Program-made: the position numbers and the translations under genes
Notes under the pieces: generated by a model
Database searches by the model: none
Told to the model about the DNA's origin: nothing
The model's input: the letters and a program-made list of their open reading frames with translations, nothing else
Assembly: GCA_049792815.1 (NCBI GenBank)
Contig: JBARBG010000156.1
Coordinates: 1-15,294 of the forward strand
Reading direction: 5' to 3'
DNA from: DAIDKA01 sp049792815
Lineage (GTDB): Bacteria; Pseudomonadota; Gammaproteobacteria; Steroidobacterales; Steroidobacteraceae
Length of the DNA stretch: 15,294 nt
Part shown: piece by piece, positions 1-6,724 of the stretch
Layout of the letters: every line of letters begins with the position of its first letter
How positions within the stretch are numbered: position 1 is the first letter of the stretch

Positions 1-4
1 GCTC

Positions 5-1204
5 ATGAAGCGACGCGGATTTCTGCAGGCCGGCGCTCTGGCCGCCGGTGGCGCGTTGCTGACCACGCGCCTGTCCTTCGCCGGCAGCGGCGGTGACGCG
101 CGGCTGGTGGTGATCATCATGCGCGGCGCCGTGGACGGCATGGCCGCCGTGCCGCCCTACGGCGATCCGGACTACGCGCGACTGCGCGGCGGCCTCGCCA
201 TCGCGGCGCCCGGTGCAACCGATGGCGCGCTGCGCCTGGACAACGTGTTCGGCCTGCACCCACAGTTCGCCTTCCTCATGGAAGCCTACAACGCGGGTGA
301 GCTTGCGGTATTTCATGCGGTCGCAACCGCCTACCGCGAGCGCTCGCACTTTGACGGCCAGGATGTACTGGAGAGCGGGGTGATGGTGCCGCATGCCTCG
401 CAGACCGGCTGGTTGAATCGCGCGCTGGCGGGTGCGTCGCAGGCAGGCCGCGGTGCCGAGCGCGGCGTGGCGCTGGGCTCCAATGTGCCGCTGATGATGC
501 GCGGTCCGGCGGCGGTGGCCTCGTGGGCCCCCACAAAACTCGCGGCGCTCGATGAGGACACTCTGCAGCGCATCGCGGACCTGTATGCGCATGATCCGCT
601 GCTTGGACAGCGATTGAGCGCCGCGCAGACGGCTGATGCCATGGCGGCCGATGCGTCGCCGGGCATGTCGGCGGGCGGCGGCGCGGGCGCGAACCGCTAC
701 GAGGAGGTCATCCGCGCGACGGCGGGATTCCTGGCCAATGACGCCGGGCCGCGCGTGGCGGTGTTTGATACCACCGGCTGGGACACACATGCCAACGAGG
801 GCGGCGCGCGCGGCCAGCTGGGCAACCGCTTCGGCGCGCTGGATGCCGCGCTGCGCACGCTGAAGACCCAGCTCGGCCCCACTTGGCGCAACACGGCCGT
901 GCTGGCGGTGACCGAATTCGGGCGCACGGCGGCCATCAACGGCACCGGCGGCAGTGACCATGGCACTGCGACCGCGGCGTTCCTGCTGGGCGGCGCGGTG
1001 CATGGCGGTCGCGTGGTCAGTGACTGGCCGGGACTGTCGTCCGCACGCCTGTATCAGCAACGCGACTTGGCCCCGACTCTGGATCTGCGCGCCGTGCTCA
1101 AGGGAACACTGGTGGACCACATGGGCGTACCGTCCGGCGCGCTCGAGGATGTGTTTCCGGACAGCGGCAACGTCAAGCCGCTGCGGGACCTGTTCCGCGC
1201 CTAA
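5..1204 (+). CDS. Tat-exported DUF1501 family protein
   Basis: Encodes 399 residues. The N-terminus has a twin-arginine signal (Arg3-Arg4 in KRRGFLQ, then an Ala/Gly/Leu-rich stretch with likely cleavage near residue 26), so the folded protein is probably exported to the periplasm. Family landmarks of DUF1501 (sulfatase/alkaline-phosphatase-like fold) are visible: an early RGAVDGM segment, FGLHPQF, a YRERSHFDGQ segment, and late TEFGRT followed by GGSDHG. No enzymatic activity is established for the family that I can name. The ATG lies in an ATGA, so an upstream gene outside the window may end in the TGA at 6-8. DUF1501 genes often follow a DUF1800 gene, but that is inference. The 3' end converges on, and overlaps by 3 bases, the lptM gene on the other strand. 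Confidence 0.9.
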   Translation: MKRRGFLQAGALAAGGALLTTRLSFAGSGGDARLVVIIMRGAVDGMAAVPPYGDPDYARLRGGLAIAAPGATDGALRLDNVFGLHPQFAFLMEAYNAGELAVFHAVATAYRERSHFDGQDVLESGVMVPHASQTGWLNRALAGASQAGRGAERGVALGSNVPLMMRGPAAVASWAPTKLAALDEDTLQRIADLYAHDPLLGQRLSAAQTADAMAADASPGMSAGGGAGANRYEEVIRATAGFLANDAGPRVAVFDTTGWDTHANEGGARGQLGNRFGALDAALRTLKTQLGPTWRNTAVLAVTEFGRTAAINGTGGSDHGTATAAFLLGGAVHGGRVVSDWPGLSSARLYQQRDLAPTLDLRAVLKGTLVDHMGVPSGALEDVFPDSGNVKPLRDLFRA

Positions 1205-1365
1205 CGCGGCGCCGACGACGGCGCGGAGGAGTCCGAGGGCGCGGATGAGGTGGCCGGATGGGTCACCACCCGTGCGTTCTTATCGGGCATGTAGAGCGGA
1301 CCGCGCTGACCACAGCCGGCAATGCCGACCACCACGCACGCGATCAGACCGAGGAGTCGCCGCAT
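1201..1365 (-). CDS. lptM: LptM/YifL-type small outer-membrane lipoprotein
   Basis: A 54-residue gene. It starts at an ATG 5 bases after the argH stop and ends in TAG at 1203-1201, overlapping the convergent DUF1501 stop. The product begins MRRLLGLIACVVVGIAGC: a short positively charged start, a hydrophobic helix and a lipobox (IAGC, Cys18), so it should be a lipoprotein. Immediately after the Cys comes GQRGPLYMP, matching the CG-x-(R/K)GPLY-x-P signature of LptM. LptM is known to help oxidative maturation of the LPS translocon LptD-LptE. The remainder is a low-complexity Ser/Ala/Pro tail, also usual for the family. The GGATAAGG sequence overlapping the argH stop can serve as its ribosome site, so translation is probably coupled to argH. 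LptM genes usually sit by lysA/dapF; placement at the end of an arginine operon is unusual. Confidence 0.88.
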   Translation of the reverse strand: MRRLLGLIACVVVGIAGCGQRGPLYMPDKNARVVTHPATSSAPSDSSAPSSAPR

Positions 1366-1370
1366 GCGCC

Positions 1371-2555
1371 TTATCCTTTGAGCTTCGCGGCAACGCGCCG
1401 GTAGGCTTCACGGAAGGCAATGCCCTCTTCGACAACCATGGCGTAGGCCTGTTCAGCGGCATGGATGGACGGATCGAGCTTGATGTTCTTGGGCCTGAAG
1501 GCCATCGCGGCGATGGCCGCCGGCAACAGGTCCAGGGTCTGGGCGGCGAGGTCGATGCCCCGAAACAGGGGCGCCTTCAGCAGCTGCAGGTCACGCTGAT
1601 AGCCCGAAGGCAGCTTCGCAAAGATGCCCAGCGTCTCATCGAGCGCCGCGTGCGCGGTGGCGGTGCGACCGCGCAGCAGCTCGAACACATCCGGGTTGCG
1701 CTTCTGCGGCATGATCGAGGAGCCGGTCGTGAACGCATCGGACAAGGTCACGAACCCGAACTCCTGGGTGTAGAACAGCAGCACGTCGGTGGCAAAGCGC
1801 CCCAGATCCTGCATCAGCAGCGTGATCTCAAACAGCAGATGGGCCTCGGCCTTGCCGCGCGACAGCTGCGCCGCGGTCACCGGCGTTTGCGTCGAGTCGA
1901 AGCCCAGCGCGCGCGTGGTCGCGTCCCGGTCCAGCGGCAGACCCGGCGCGCCATAGCCGGCCGCGGAGCCGAGCGGATTGCGGCCCAGGCGTCGCAACAC
2001 CCCTTCGAGGTTGTCCGCATCATCGCGAATCTCGGCCGCGAAGCCGCCGGCCCACAGCGGCACTGAACTGGGCATCGCCTGCTGCATGTGGGTGTAGCCG
2101 GGCAGCGCCGTGTCGGTTTCACGTGCGGCCAGTTCATCCAATGCGTTTGCGACGCGCCGCGCCGCGGCCGCAAGTTCGCGGGTCGCATCGCGCAGATACA
2201 GCCGCAACGCGGTCAGTACCTGGTCATTGCGTGAACGCCCCAGATGAATACGGGCGCCGGCTTCGCCGATCTGCTGCGTCAGGCGCGACTCGAGCGCGGT
2301 CTGTCCATCCTCATCCGCGAGCTCAATGTGCCACTCGCCGCGGGCATGGGCCGCGGCAAGTTCCGACAGCCCGTGCGTGATCGCTGCCAGGTCCGTGGCT
2401 GACAGCAGCTTGCGTTCATGGAGCATGCGGGCGTGGGCCAGCGAGGCCTGCACGTCATAGCGCACCAGGCGTTCGTCGAGCTGGTAATCGTCTCCGGCGG
2501 TATAGGCCAGGACGCGCGCGTCCAGCGGTGCGCCCTTGTCCCAGAGGCGTGTCAT
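1371..2555 (-). CDS. argH: Argininosuccinate lyase, C-terminally short
   Basis: Last arginine step: splits argininosuccinate into arginine and fumarate in the cytoplasm. The product is 394 residues. The fumarase/aspartase-superfamily signature GSSIMPQKRNPD is at 278-289, with the catalytic serine in the GSS loop (Ser280). GRSRNDQ is at 106-112 and the GYTHMQ histidine at 156. The start ATG overlaps the argB stop as ATGA. Two oddities: it is about 60 residues shorter than the E. coli type (about 457), ending just after the FREAYRRV segment, so the usual C-terminal helices are absent. The early EDxH motif also reads EDGQ at 82-85. The sequence SRGKAEAH (232-239) replaces the E. coli-like SDRDH. 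There is no fused GNAT acetyltransferase as in ArgH(A). It is clearly ArgH of a divergent subtype, and synteny supports the function. Confidence 0.95.
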   Translation of the reverse strand: MTRLWDKGAPLDARVLAYTAGDDYQLDERLVRYDVQASLAHARMLHERKLLSATDLAAITHGLSELAAAHARGEWHIELADEDGQTALESRLTQQIGEAGARIHLGRSRNDQVLTALRLYLRDATRELAAAARRVANALDELAARETDTALPGYTHMQQAMPSSVPLWAGGFAAEIRDDADNLEGVLRRLGRNPLGSAAGYGAPGLPLDRDATTRALGFDSTQTPVTAAQLSRGKAEAHLLFEITLLMQDLGRFATDVLLFYTQEFGFVTLSDAFTTGSSIMPQKRNPDVFELLRGRTATAHAALDETLGIFAKLPSGYQRDLQLLKAPLFRGIDLAAQTLDLLPAAIAAMAFRPKNIKLDPSIHAAEQAYAMVVEEGIAFREAYRRVAAKLKG

Positions 2556-3475
2556 TGTTCGTGGGCCGGCAGGGCGTCGATGTCGGCCACGATCAGAGTT
2601 CCCGTGCCCTCATTGGTGAACACCTCGCCCAGTATGCCTTCCGGAGAGGAATAGGACACCACGTGCACGCGGCGCACCCCGCCCTTGATGGCATTCTCGA
2701 TGGCGCGCGCCTTGGGCAGCATGCCGTCGCTGATGCTCCCGGCAGCCCGCAGCCGCTGCAGGCCTTCGAGGTCGGTGTAGGAAATCAGCGATCCGGGGTC
2801 ATCGAGGCGCTCCAGAATGCCGGGCGCCCCGGTGCACAGGATCAGCTTCTCAGCCGCGAGCGCCGCGCCGATGGCGGCGGCCACGGTGTCGGCATTGATA
2901 TTCAGCAGCACGCCATGCTCATCGGCCGACAGCGGGCTGATCACCGGCAGGTAGCCGCTGTCCAGGAGGTTGCGTATGGCCGTGGTATCGACGCGGTCGA
3001 TATCACCGACCAGGCCGTAATCCACCAGCTCCGTGCCGCCCTCAAGCCTCAGCGGCTTGCGCCTGTGGGCCTGGACCAGCCCTGCGTCGACGCCACTGAT
3101 GCCGACGGCCTGCACGTCAAGCTCCCGGCAGATGGCCAGGATGCGGGTGTTGATGAGGCCATTGAGCACCATCGCGGTCACTTCGATGGACTTCTCATCG
3201 GTCACGCGCCGGCCCTGCACCATCTGGGATTTTAGGCCCATGGCGTCGGACACTTCGGTCACCTGCGGGCCGCCGCCATGCACCATCACCACGCGCACAC
3301 CCATGTAGTGCAGGATGCTGATCTGCTCGATGAGCGAGTGGGTCAGCGCCGGATTGCCGAAGACGCCGCCGCCGGCCTTGACGACGAAAGTCTTGCCCTT
3401 GTACATGCGGATATAGGGCGCGGCGCTCTTCAGCGCGCGAATGGCGGCCGTCTGGTCGGTCCGATGCATGATCAC
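2552..3475 (-). CDS. argB: N-acylglutamate kinase (ArgB)
   Basis: Phosphorylates the gamma-carboxyl of N-acetylglutamate (or N-succinylglutamate if the pathway is succinylated) with ATP. This is an amino-acid-kinase fold protein: VVKAGGG near residues 31-37, HGGGP at 66-70, GRRVTD at 88-93, NINAD at 192-196 and DGMLPK at 250-255, all typical of ArgB. The preferred start is GTG at 3475, which overlaps the upstream TGA as GTGA and has AGGAG 7 bases upstream, giving 307 residues. An ATG at 3469 would give 305 residues but with a 13-base spacing. A longer open frame runs upstream inside the transcarbamylase gene but is not credible. The protein stops at normal ArgB length. It lacks the C-terminal GNAT domain of Xanthomonas NAG synthase/kinase fusions, so it does not supply the first step. 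Confidence 0.95.
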   Translation of the reverse strand: MIMHRTDQTAAIRALKSAAPYIRMYKGKTFVVKAGGGVFGNPALTHSLIEQISILHYMGVRVVMVHGGGPQVTEVSDAMGLKSQMVQGRRVTDEKSIEVTAMVLNGLINTRILAICRELDVQAVGISGVDAGLVQAHRRKPLRLEGGTELVDYGLVGDIDRVDTTAIRNLLDSGYLPVISPLSADEHGVLLNINADTVAAAIGAALAAEKLILCTGAPGILERLDDPGSLISYTDLEGLQRLRAAGSISDGMLPKARAIENAIKGGVRRVHVVSYSSPEGILGEVFTNEGTGTLIVADIDALPAHEQ

Positions 3476-4479
3476 TGCTGGTCTCCTTTGAGCATCCTGT
3501 AGAGCACCGCCATCTGCACGGTGAGGCGGTTGTGGGCCTCGCGCTGCACGATGCTGCGCGGTCCGTCCAACACTTCGTCGGCGACGGCGGTGTTGCGGCG
3601 CACGGGCAGGCAATGCATCAGCCGGCACGCCGGGTCGGTGGTTTCAAACCAGCTGTCGCGCACGCACCAGTCGGTCAGTGTCGCGCGCAGCCTGGCGTCA
3701 TTTTCAGCGTCGCCGTAGCACTCGGTGGCGCCCCATTCCTTGGCGTAGATCACCTGGGCGCCGGCCAGTGCCTCGCGGCGGTCCGCGGTCTCGCGCACCG
3801 AGCCGCCGTAAGTCGCGGCCGCGCGGCGCGCCTTGTCCATGATGGGCGCGGGCAGGGCAAAGCCCTCGGGCCGCAGCACCGTGACATCCATGCCGCGCAT
3901 CGCAGCCATGTGCAGCGCGGTTGCCGGCACCGCCAGCGGCAGGGCACGCGGATGCCACACCCAGGACAGCACGAAGCGCCCCTTGCGCGGCACCTGCACA
4001 TCGTCCAGGGTTTTCCAATCGGCCAGGCCCTGACACGGATGGCTCATGGCCGACTCAAGATTGATCAACGGCTTGTCGACCAGCTCGGCCATGGCGCTGA
4101 AGGTGGACTCGGCAAGATCCGCCGCCAGGTCCTTGCCATCGGCGAAGGCGCGCACCCCCAGCACGTCGCAGTACGAGGCCAGTACCGGCAGTCCTTCGCG
4201 GACATGTTCGGCCGCCGCGCCGTTCATGGTGACCCCCAGACGCGTTTCGATCTGATACGTGCCCTGGCCGGGTGTGATGACGAAGGAACTGCCCCCCAGG
4301 CGCGCCATGCCGGCCTGCATGCTGGCCAGGGTGCGCAGCGAGGCATTGAAGAACAGCAGGCCGAGAATCTTACCCGCCAGCGACTGCGGTTCGGGCCGCT
4401 CGACGAGGCGCTGTGACAGGCGCAGCAGGTCGACGATTTCCTCACGCGTGAAGTCCGCGAGATCCAGGAAGCGCTTCAT
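3472..4479 (-). CDS. argF': N-acylornithine carbamoyltransferase (SOTCase/AOTCase type)
   Basis: Transfers the carbamoyl group of carbamoyl phosphate to an N-acylornithine, giving N-acylcitrulline. It is 335 residues long. The carbamoyl-phosphate loop is FFNASLRTL (43-51), HPCQ is at 147-150, and HCLPVRRN is at 289-296, the form of the acetyl/succinyl-ornithine enzymes. Ordinary ArgF has STRTR and a different SMG-loop layout. From recalled sequences, the stretch NGAAAEHVREG (86-96) aligns with the loop of Bacteroides SOTCase carrying Pro90 and of Xanthomonas AOTCase carrying Glu92. Here the position is Ala90. Published mutagenesis showed that this residue controls acetyl versus succinyl choice and that small or Pro replacements of Glu favour succinyl. 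The following LPVLASYCDVLGVRAFA and the HPRALPLAVP segment (176-185) also look SOTCase-like. The second Arg of the phosphate loop is Leu51. Start ATG overlaps the argD stop (ATGA). Confidence 0.9.
   Translation of the reverse strand: MKRFLDLADFTREEIVDLLRLSQRLVERPEPQSLAGKILGLLFFNASLRTLASMQAGMARLGGSSFVITPGQGTYQIETRLGVTMNGAAAEHVREGLPVLASYCDVLGVRAFADGKDLAADLAESTFSAMAELVDKPLINLESAMSHPCQGLADWKTLDDVQVPRKGRFVLSWVWHPRALPLAVPATALHMAAMRGMDVTVLRPEGFALPAPIMDKARRAAATYGGSVRETADRREALAGAQVIYAKEWGATECYGDAENDARLRATLTDWCVRDSWFETTDPACRLMHCLPVRRNTAVADEVLDGPRSIVQREAHNRLTVQMAVLYRMLKGDQQ
3483..3489 (-). promoter_or_regulatory. Ribosome binding site that decides the argB start
   Basis: The minus strand reads AAAGGAG here, inside the last codons of the transcarbamylase gene. 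It is 7 bases from GTG at 3475 and 13 from ATG at 3469, so it favours the GTG start and a GTGA stop-start overlap. Confidence 0.6.
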
Positions 4480-5651
4480 TTGGGCAGGCCCAGCAGCGCC
4501 GCCCGCAATAGGTCGACATGCTCTTCCTCGAGAATGAACGCCGACAGCAGCCGCAGCACATTGGGGTCAGCGCTGGTGCCGGTGAGTATGTTGCGTGCCA
4601 GGAGCTCCTTCTGGATGTCCTTGGCGGGACGGCTGGTGCGCAGGCCCGTCAGATGGCCCGCGCCCTGGTGGCCGATGACGGGACCTACGATACAGCTCTC
4701 ACGCACATAGGCACTGACCCGCCGCACACGCTCAAGCAGGTTCTCGGACTCGATCGCCTCGATGACGGCTTCGATGGCGGCGCAGGCCAGAGGCCCAGCG
4801 CCGAAGGTGGTGCCCAGCGCATCCAGTTTGACCGCCGCGGCGACTTTGTCCGACATCATCAGCGCCGCACACGGGAAACCGTTGCCCAGAGCCTTGGCGG
4901 TGGTGATCATGTCGGGCGTGACGCCATACAGGTTGGCGGCGAAGGGATGGCCGGTACGGCCGACGCCGCACTGCACCTCATCGAAAATCAGCACCGCGCC
5001 GGTGGCATCGCAGCGCGCGCGCAAGGCCTCAAGGAACGGGGCGCCCAGATCAAAGGCGCCGCCCACGCCCTGCACCGGCTCAACGACCACGGCGGCGCTC
5101 TGCTCGGTGACGGCGCCGGCAATCGCCGCAATGTCGGTACGCGACATGAACTTCACATCGAACGGCGCACGCGGGAAGCCATACCAGGTCTTGTCCGCAC
5201 CCCAGGTGATGGCACCGGCCGCGGCGGTGCGGCCGTGAAAGCCCTGTTCGAGAGCGACCACCTGCGCGCGGCCGGTCATGCGGAACGCCATCTTCAGCGC
5301 ATTCTCGTTGGCCTCCGCGCCGCTGTTGATGAAGAACACCGTGTCCAGCCCCAGCCCCGCGAAACGCACCAGGCGCTCGGCCGCGCGCAGCCGCACGTCC
5401 ATGGGCACGGCGTTGCTCTGGAACTGGCAGGAGCGCGCCTGCTCGGCGAGCGCGCGGGTCCAGCCCGGATGTCCGTAGCCCAGCGCGGCGACGGCATGTC
5501 CGCCGTACAGATCCAGCACCCGGCGCCCGTCGCGGGTGTTCAGCCACACGCCCTCGGCGCTGACCAGAGGCAGCGGGTATTGGGCGAAGACCCGGGCCAG
5601 ATGATCAGGCACGGCGGCAGGGGCAGCGGACAGGGCGGGTTTTGCGTTCAT
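4476..5651 (-). CDS. argD: Acylornithine aminotransferase (ArgD)
   Basis: PLP-dependent class III aminotransferase that converts N-acylglutamate semialdehyde to N-acylornithine using glutamate. It is 391 residues from the ATG at 5651. Upstream in-frame codons inside argC are not used, because the N-terminus from MNAKPAL already matches family length. The sequence shows NSGAEANE (109-116), a FHGRT segment (138-142), FDEVQCGVGRTG (223-234, with the PLP-pyridine Asp224) and TTAKALGNGFP (250-260, Schiff-base Lys253). Arg367 in NVLRLL is in the place of the substrate-carboxylate arginine, though the usual Pro-Pro that follows is Ser-Ala. It starts 8 bases after argC and overlaps the transcarbamylase start by 4. 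The family accepts acetyl- and succinyl-ornithine, so it fits either version of the pathway. Confidence 0.95.
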   Translation of the reverse strand: MNAKPALSAAPAAVPDHLARVFAQYPLPLVSAEGVWLNTRDGRRVLDLYGGHAVAALGYGHPGWTRALAEQARSCQFQSNAVPMDVRLRAAERLVRFAGLGLDTVFFINSGAEANENALKMAFRMTGRAQVVALEQGFHGRTAAAGAITWGADKTWYGFPRAPFDVKFMSRTDIAAIAGAVTEQSAAVVVEPVQGVGGAFDLGAPFLEALRARCDATGAVLIFDEVQCGVGRTGHPFAANLYGVTPDMITTAKALGNGFPCAALMMSDKVAAAVKLDALGTTFGAGPLACAAIEAVIEAIESENLLERVRRVSAYVRESCIVGPVIGHQGAGHLTGLRTSRPAKDIQKELLARNILTGTSADPNVLRLLSAFILEEEHVDLLRAALLGLPK

Positions 5652-5659
5652 GATGTCTC

Positions 5660-6724
5660 TTAGGTCCAACCTGGCGCCGGCGCCAGCAAACCACTGGTCT
5701 CGGGCAGATCGAACAACCGGTTCATCCACTGTACGGCGCCGCCGGCGGCACCCTTGGTGAGATTGTCGACGACGCACATCACGGCGACGGTACGGCCGTT
5801 GGCAACCGCTGACAGATGCGCGTAGTTGCTGGTGGCGACGTTCTTCACGCGCGGTGCGGCATCGGTCACGCGCACGAAGGGGCAGTCGGCGTAGAACTCG
5901 CGCAGCGCCCCCAGCACCTGGGCCGAGTCGCGCGCCGACTTCAGCGCGCCCTGCACGGTGACGTGAATGCCGCGGGTAAAGGGCCCGGAATGAGGCACGA
6001 AGGCGAAGTCCGCTTCAACTCCCGACGCCGCCAGGGCACAGGCGATGACTTCGGGCGCATGGCGGTGGGCCAGCGCGCTGTAGGCATACAGGTCGCCGTG
6101 GCGCAGGGGGTGGTGGGTGCCCTCGACGGGCTTGCGGCCCGAGCCGGTGCTGCCGGTGATGCCGCTGACGAACAGCGTCGGCGACACCAGTCCCAGCTTC
6201 AACAGCGGCACGCCGGCCAGCAGAATGGCGGTGGCAAAGCAGCCCGGGTGCGCCACGTGCTGGGTCGGTGCGCGGCCCAGGTGCTCGGGCAGCGCGCAGG
6301 TGAACTCGCGCAGTCGCTGCGGGGCTGCGTGCGCGTGCTGGTACACCTTCTCATAGGCCTGCGCGCTGGCGTAACGGAAGTCGGCCGAGATATCGACGAC
6401 CCGTGGAGCACGCCCGGCGGCGCCGGCGATGTTCAGCAGCGAGTCGACCAGGCCGGCCGCGGCGCCATGGGGTGCGGCGCAGAACACTGCCGCACGCGGC
6501 AGCTCGCGTAACAGGCTCTCGATCTGCTCTTTGGAATCGAAGCGCGTCTGCGGCCAGGCGCTGGCCAGATGCGGGAAGGCGCTGGCGACGGACTCTCCCG
6601 GATGGCTCTCCGAGAGGATTCCGGCCAGCCTGAAATGCGGATGCGCCGCCAGCAGCCGCAGCAGTTCGCCGGCCACGTAGCCGCTGCCACCGAGCACCAC
6701 TGCGGGAATGGCAGCCGTGTTCAT
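5660..6724 (-). CDS. argC: N-acyl-gamma-glutamyl-phosphate reductase (ArgC)
   Basis: NADPH-dependent reduction of the acylglutamyl phosphate made by ArgB to the semialdehyde used by ArgD. It is 354 residues long. GGSGYVAGEL at 12-21 is the Rossmann dinucleotide loop. HPGCFAT at 159-165 contains the nucleophilic Cys162. GSGRKPVEG and AHRHAPEV (about 194-226) are the expected downstream motifs, and HSGPFTRG (245-252) stands for the usual H-x-x-P-x-x-RG segment. The start codon overlaps the stop of the P-loop gene as ATGA. Assignment is firm. The N-acyl group (acetyl or succinyl) cannot be read from the sequence. Confidence 0.96.
   Translation of the reverse strand: MNTAAIPAVVLGGSGYVAGELLRLLAAHPHFRLAGILSESHPGESVASAFPHLASAWPQTRFDSKEQIESLLRELPRAAVFCAAPHGAAAGLVDSLLNIAGAAGRAPRVVDISADFRYASAQAYEKVYQHAHAAPQRLREFTCALPEHLGRAPTQHVAHPGCFATAILLAGVPLLKLGLVSPTLFVSGITGSTGSGRKPVEGTHHPLRHGDLYAYSALAHRHAPEVIACALAASGVEADFAFVPHSGPFTRGIHVTVQGALKSARDSAQVLGALREFYADCPFVRVTDAAPRVKNVATSNYAHLSAVANGRTVAVMCVVDNLTKGAAGGAVQWMNRLFDLPETSGLLAPAPGWT

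Noticed and set aside
1209..1224. GCGCCG-ACGA-CGGCGC hairpin just past the DUF1501 stop as a terminator
   Set aside because: A 6-bp stem is real, but no T-run follows on either strand and it lies inside lptM codons; such stems are common at this GC content.
954..2066. 370-codon plus-strand frame spanning the DUF1501 end and argH
   Set aside because: It crosses two genes and lptM, starts inside the DUF1501 gene, and has no recognisable domain.
4518..5663. 381-codon plus-strand frame opposite argD
   Set aside because: Antisense shadow: argD motifs and the PLP lysine are intact on the minus strand.
5652..5777. N-terminal extension of argD by 42 codons
   Set aside because: It overlaps argC and is Arg-rich. 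The ATG at 5651 gives normal ArgD length.
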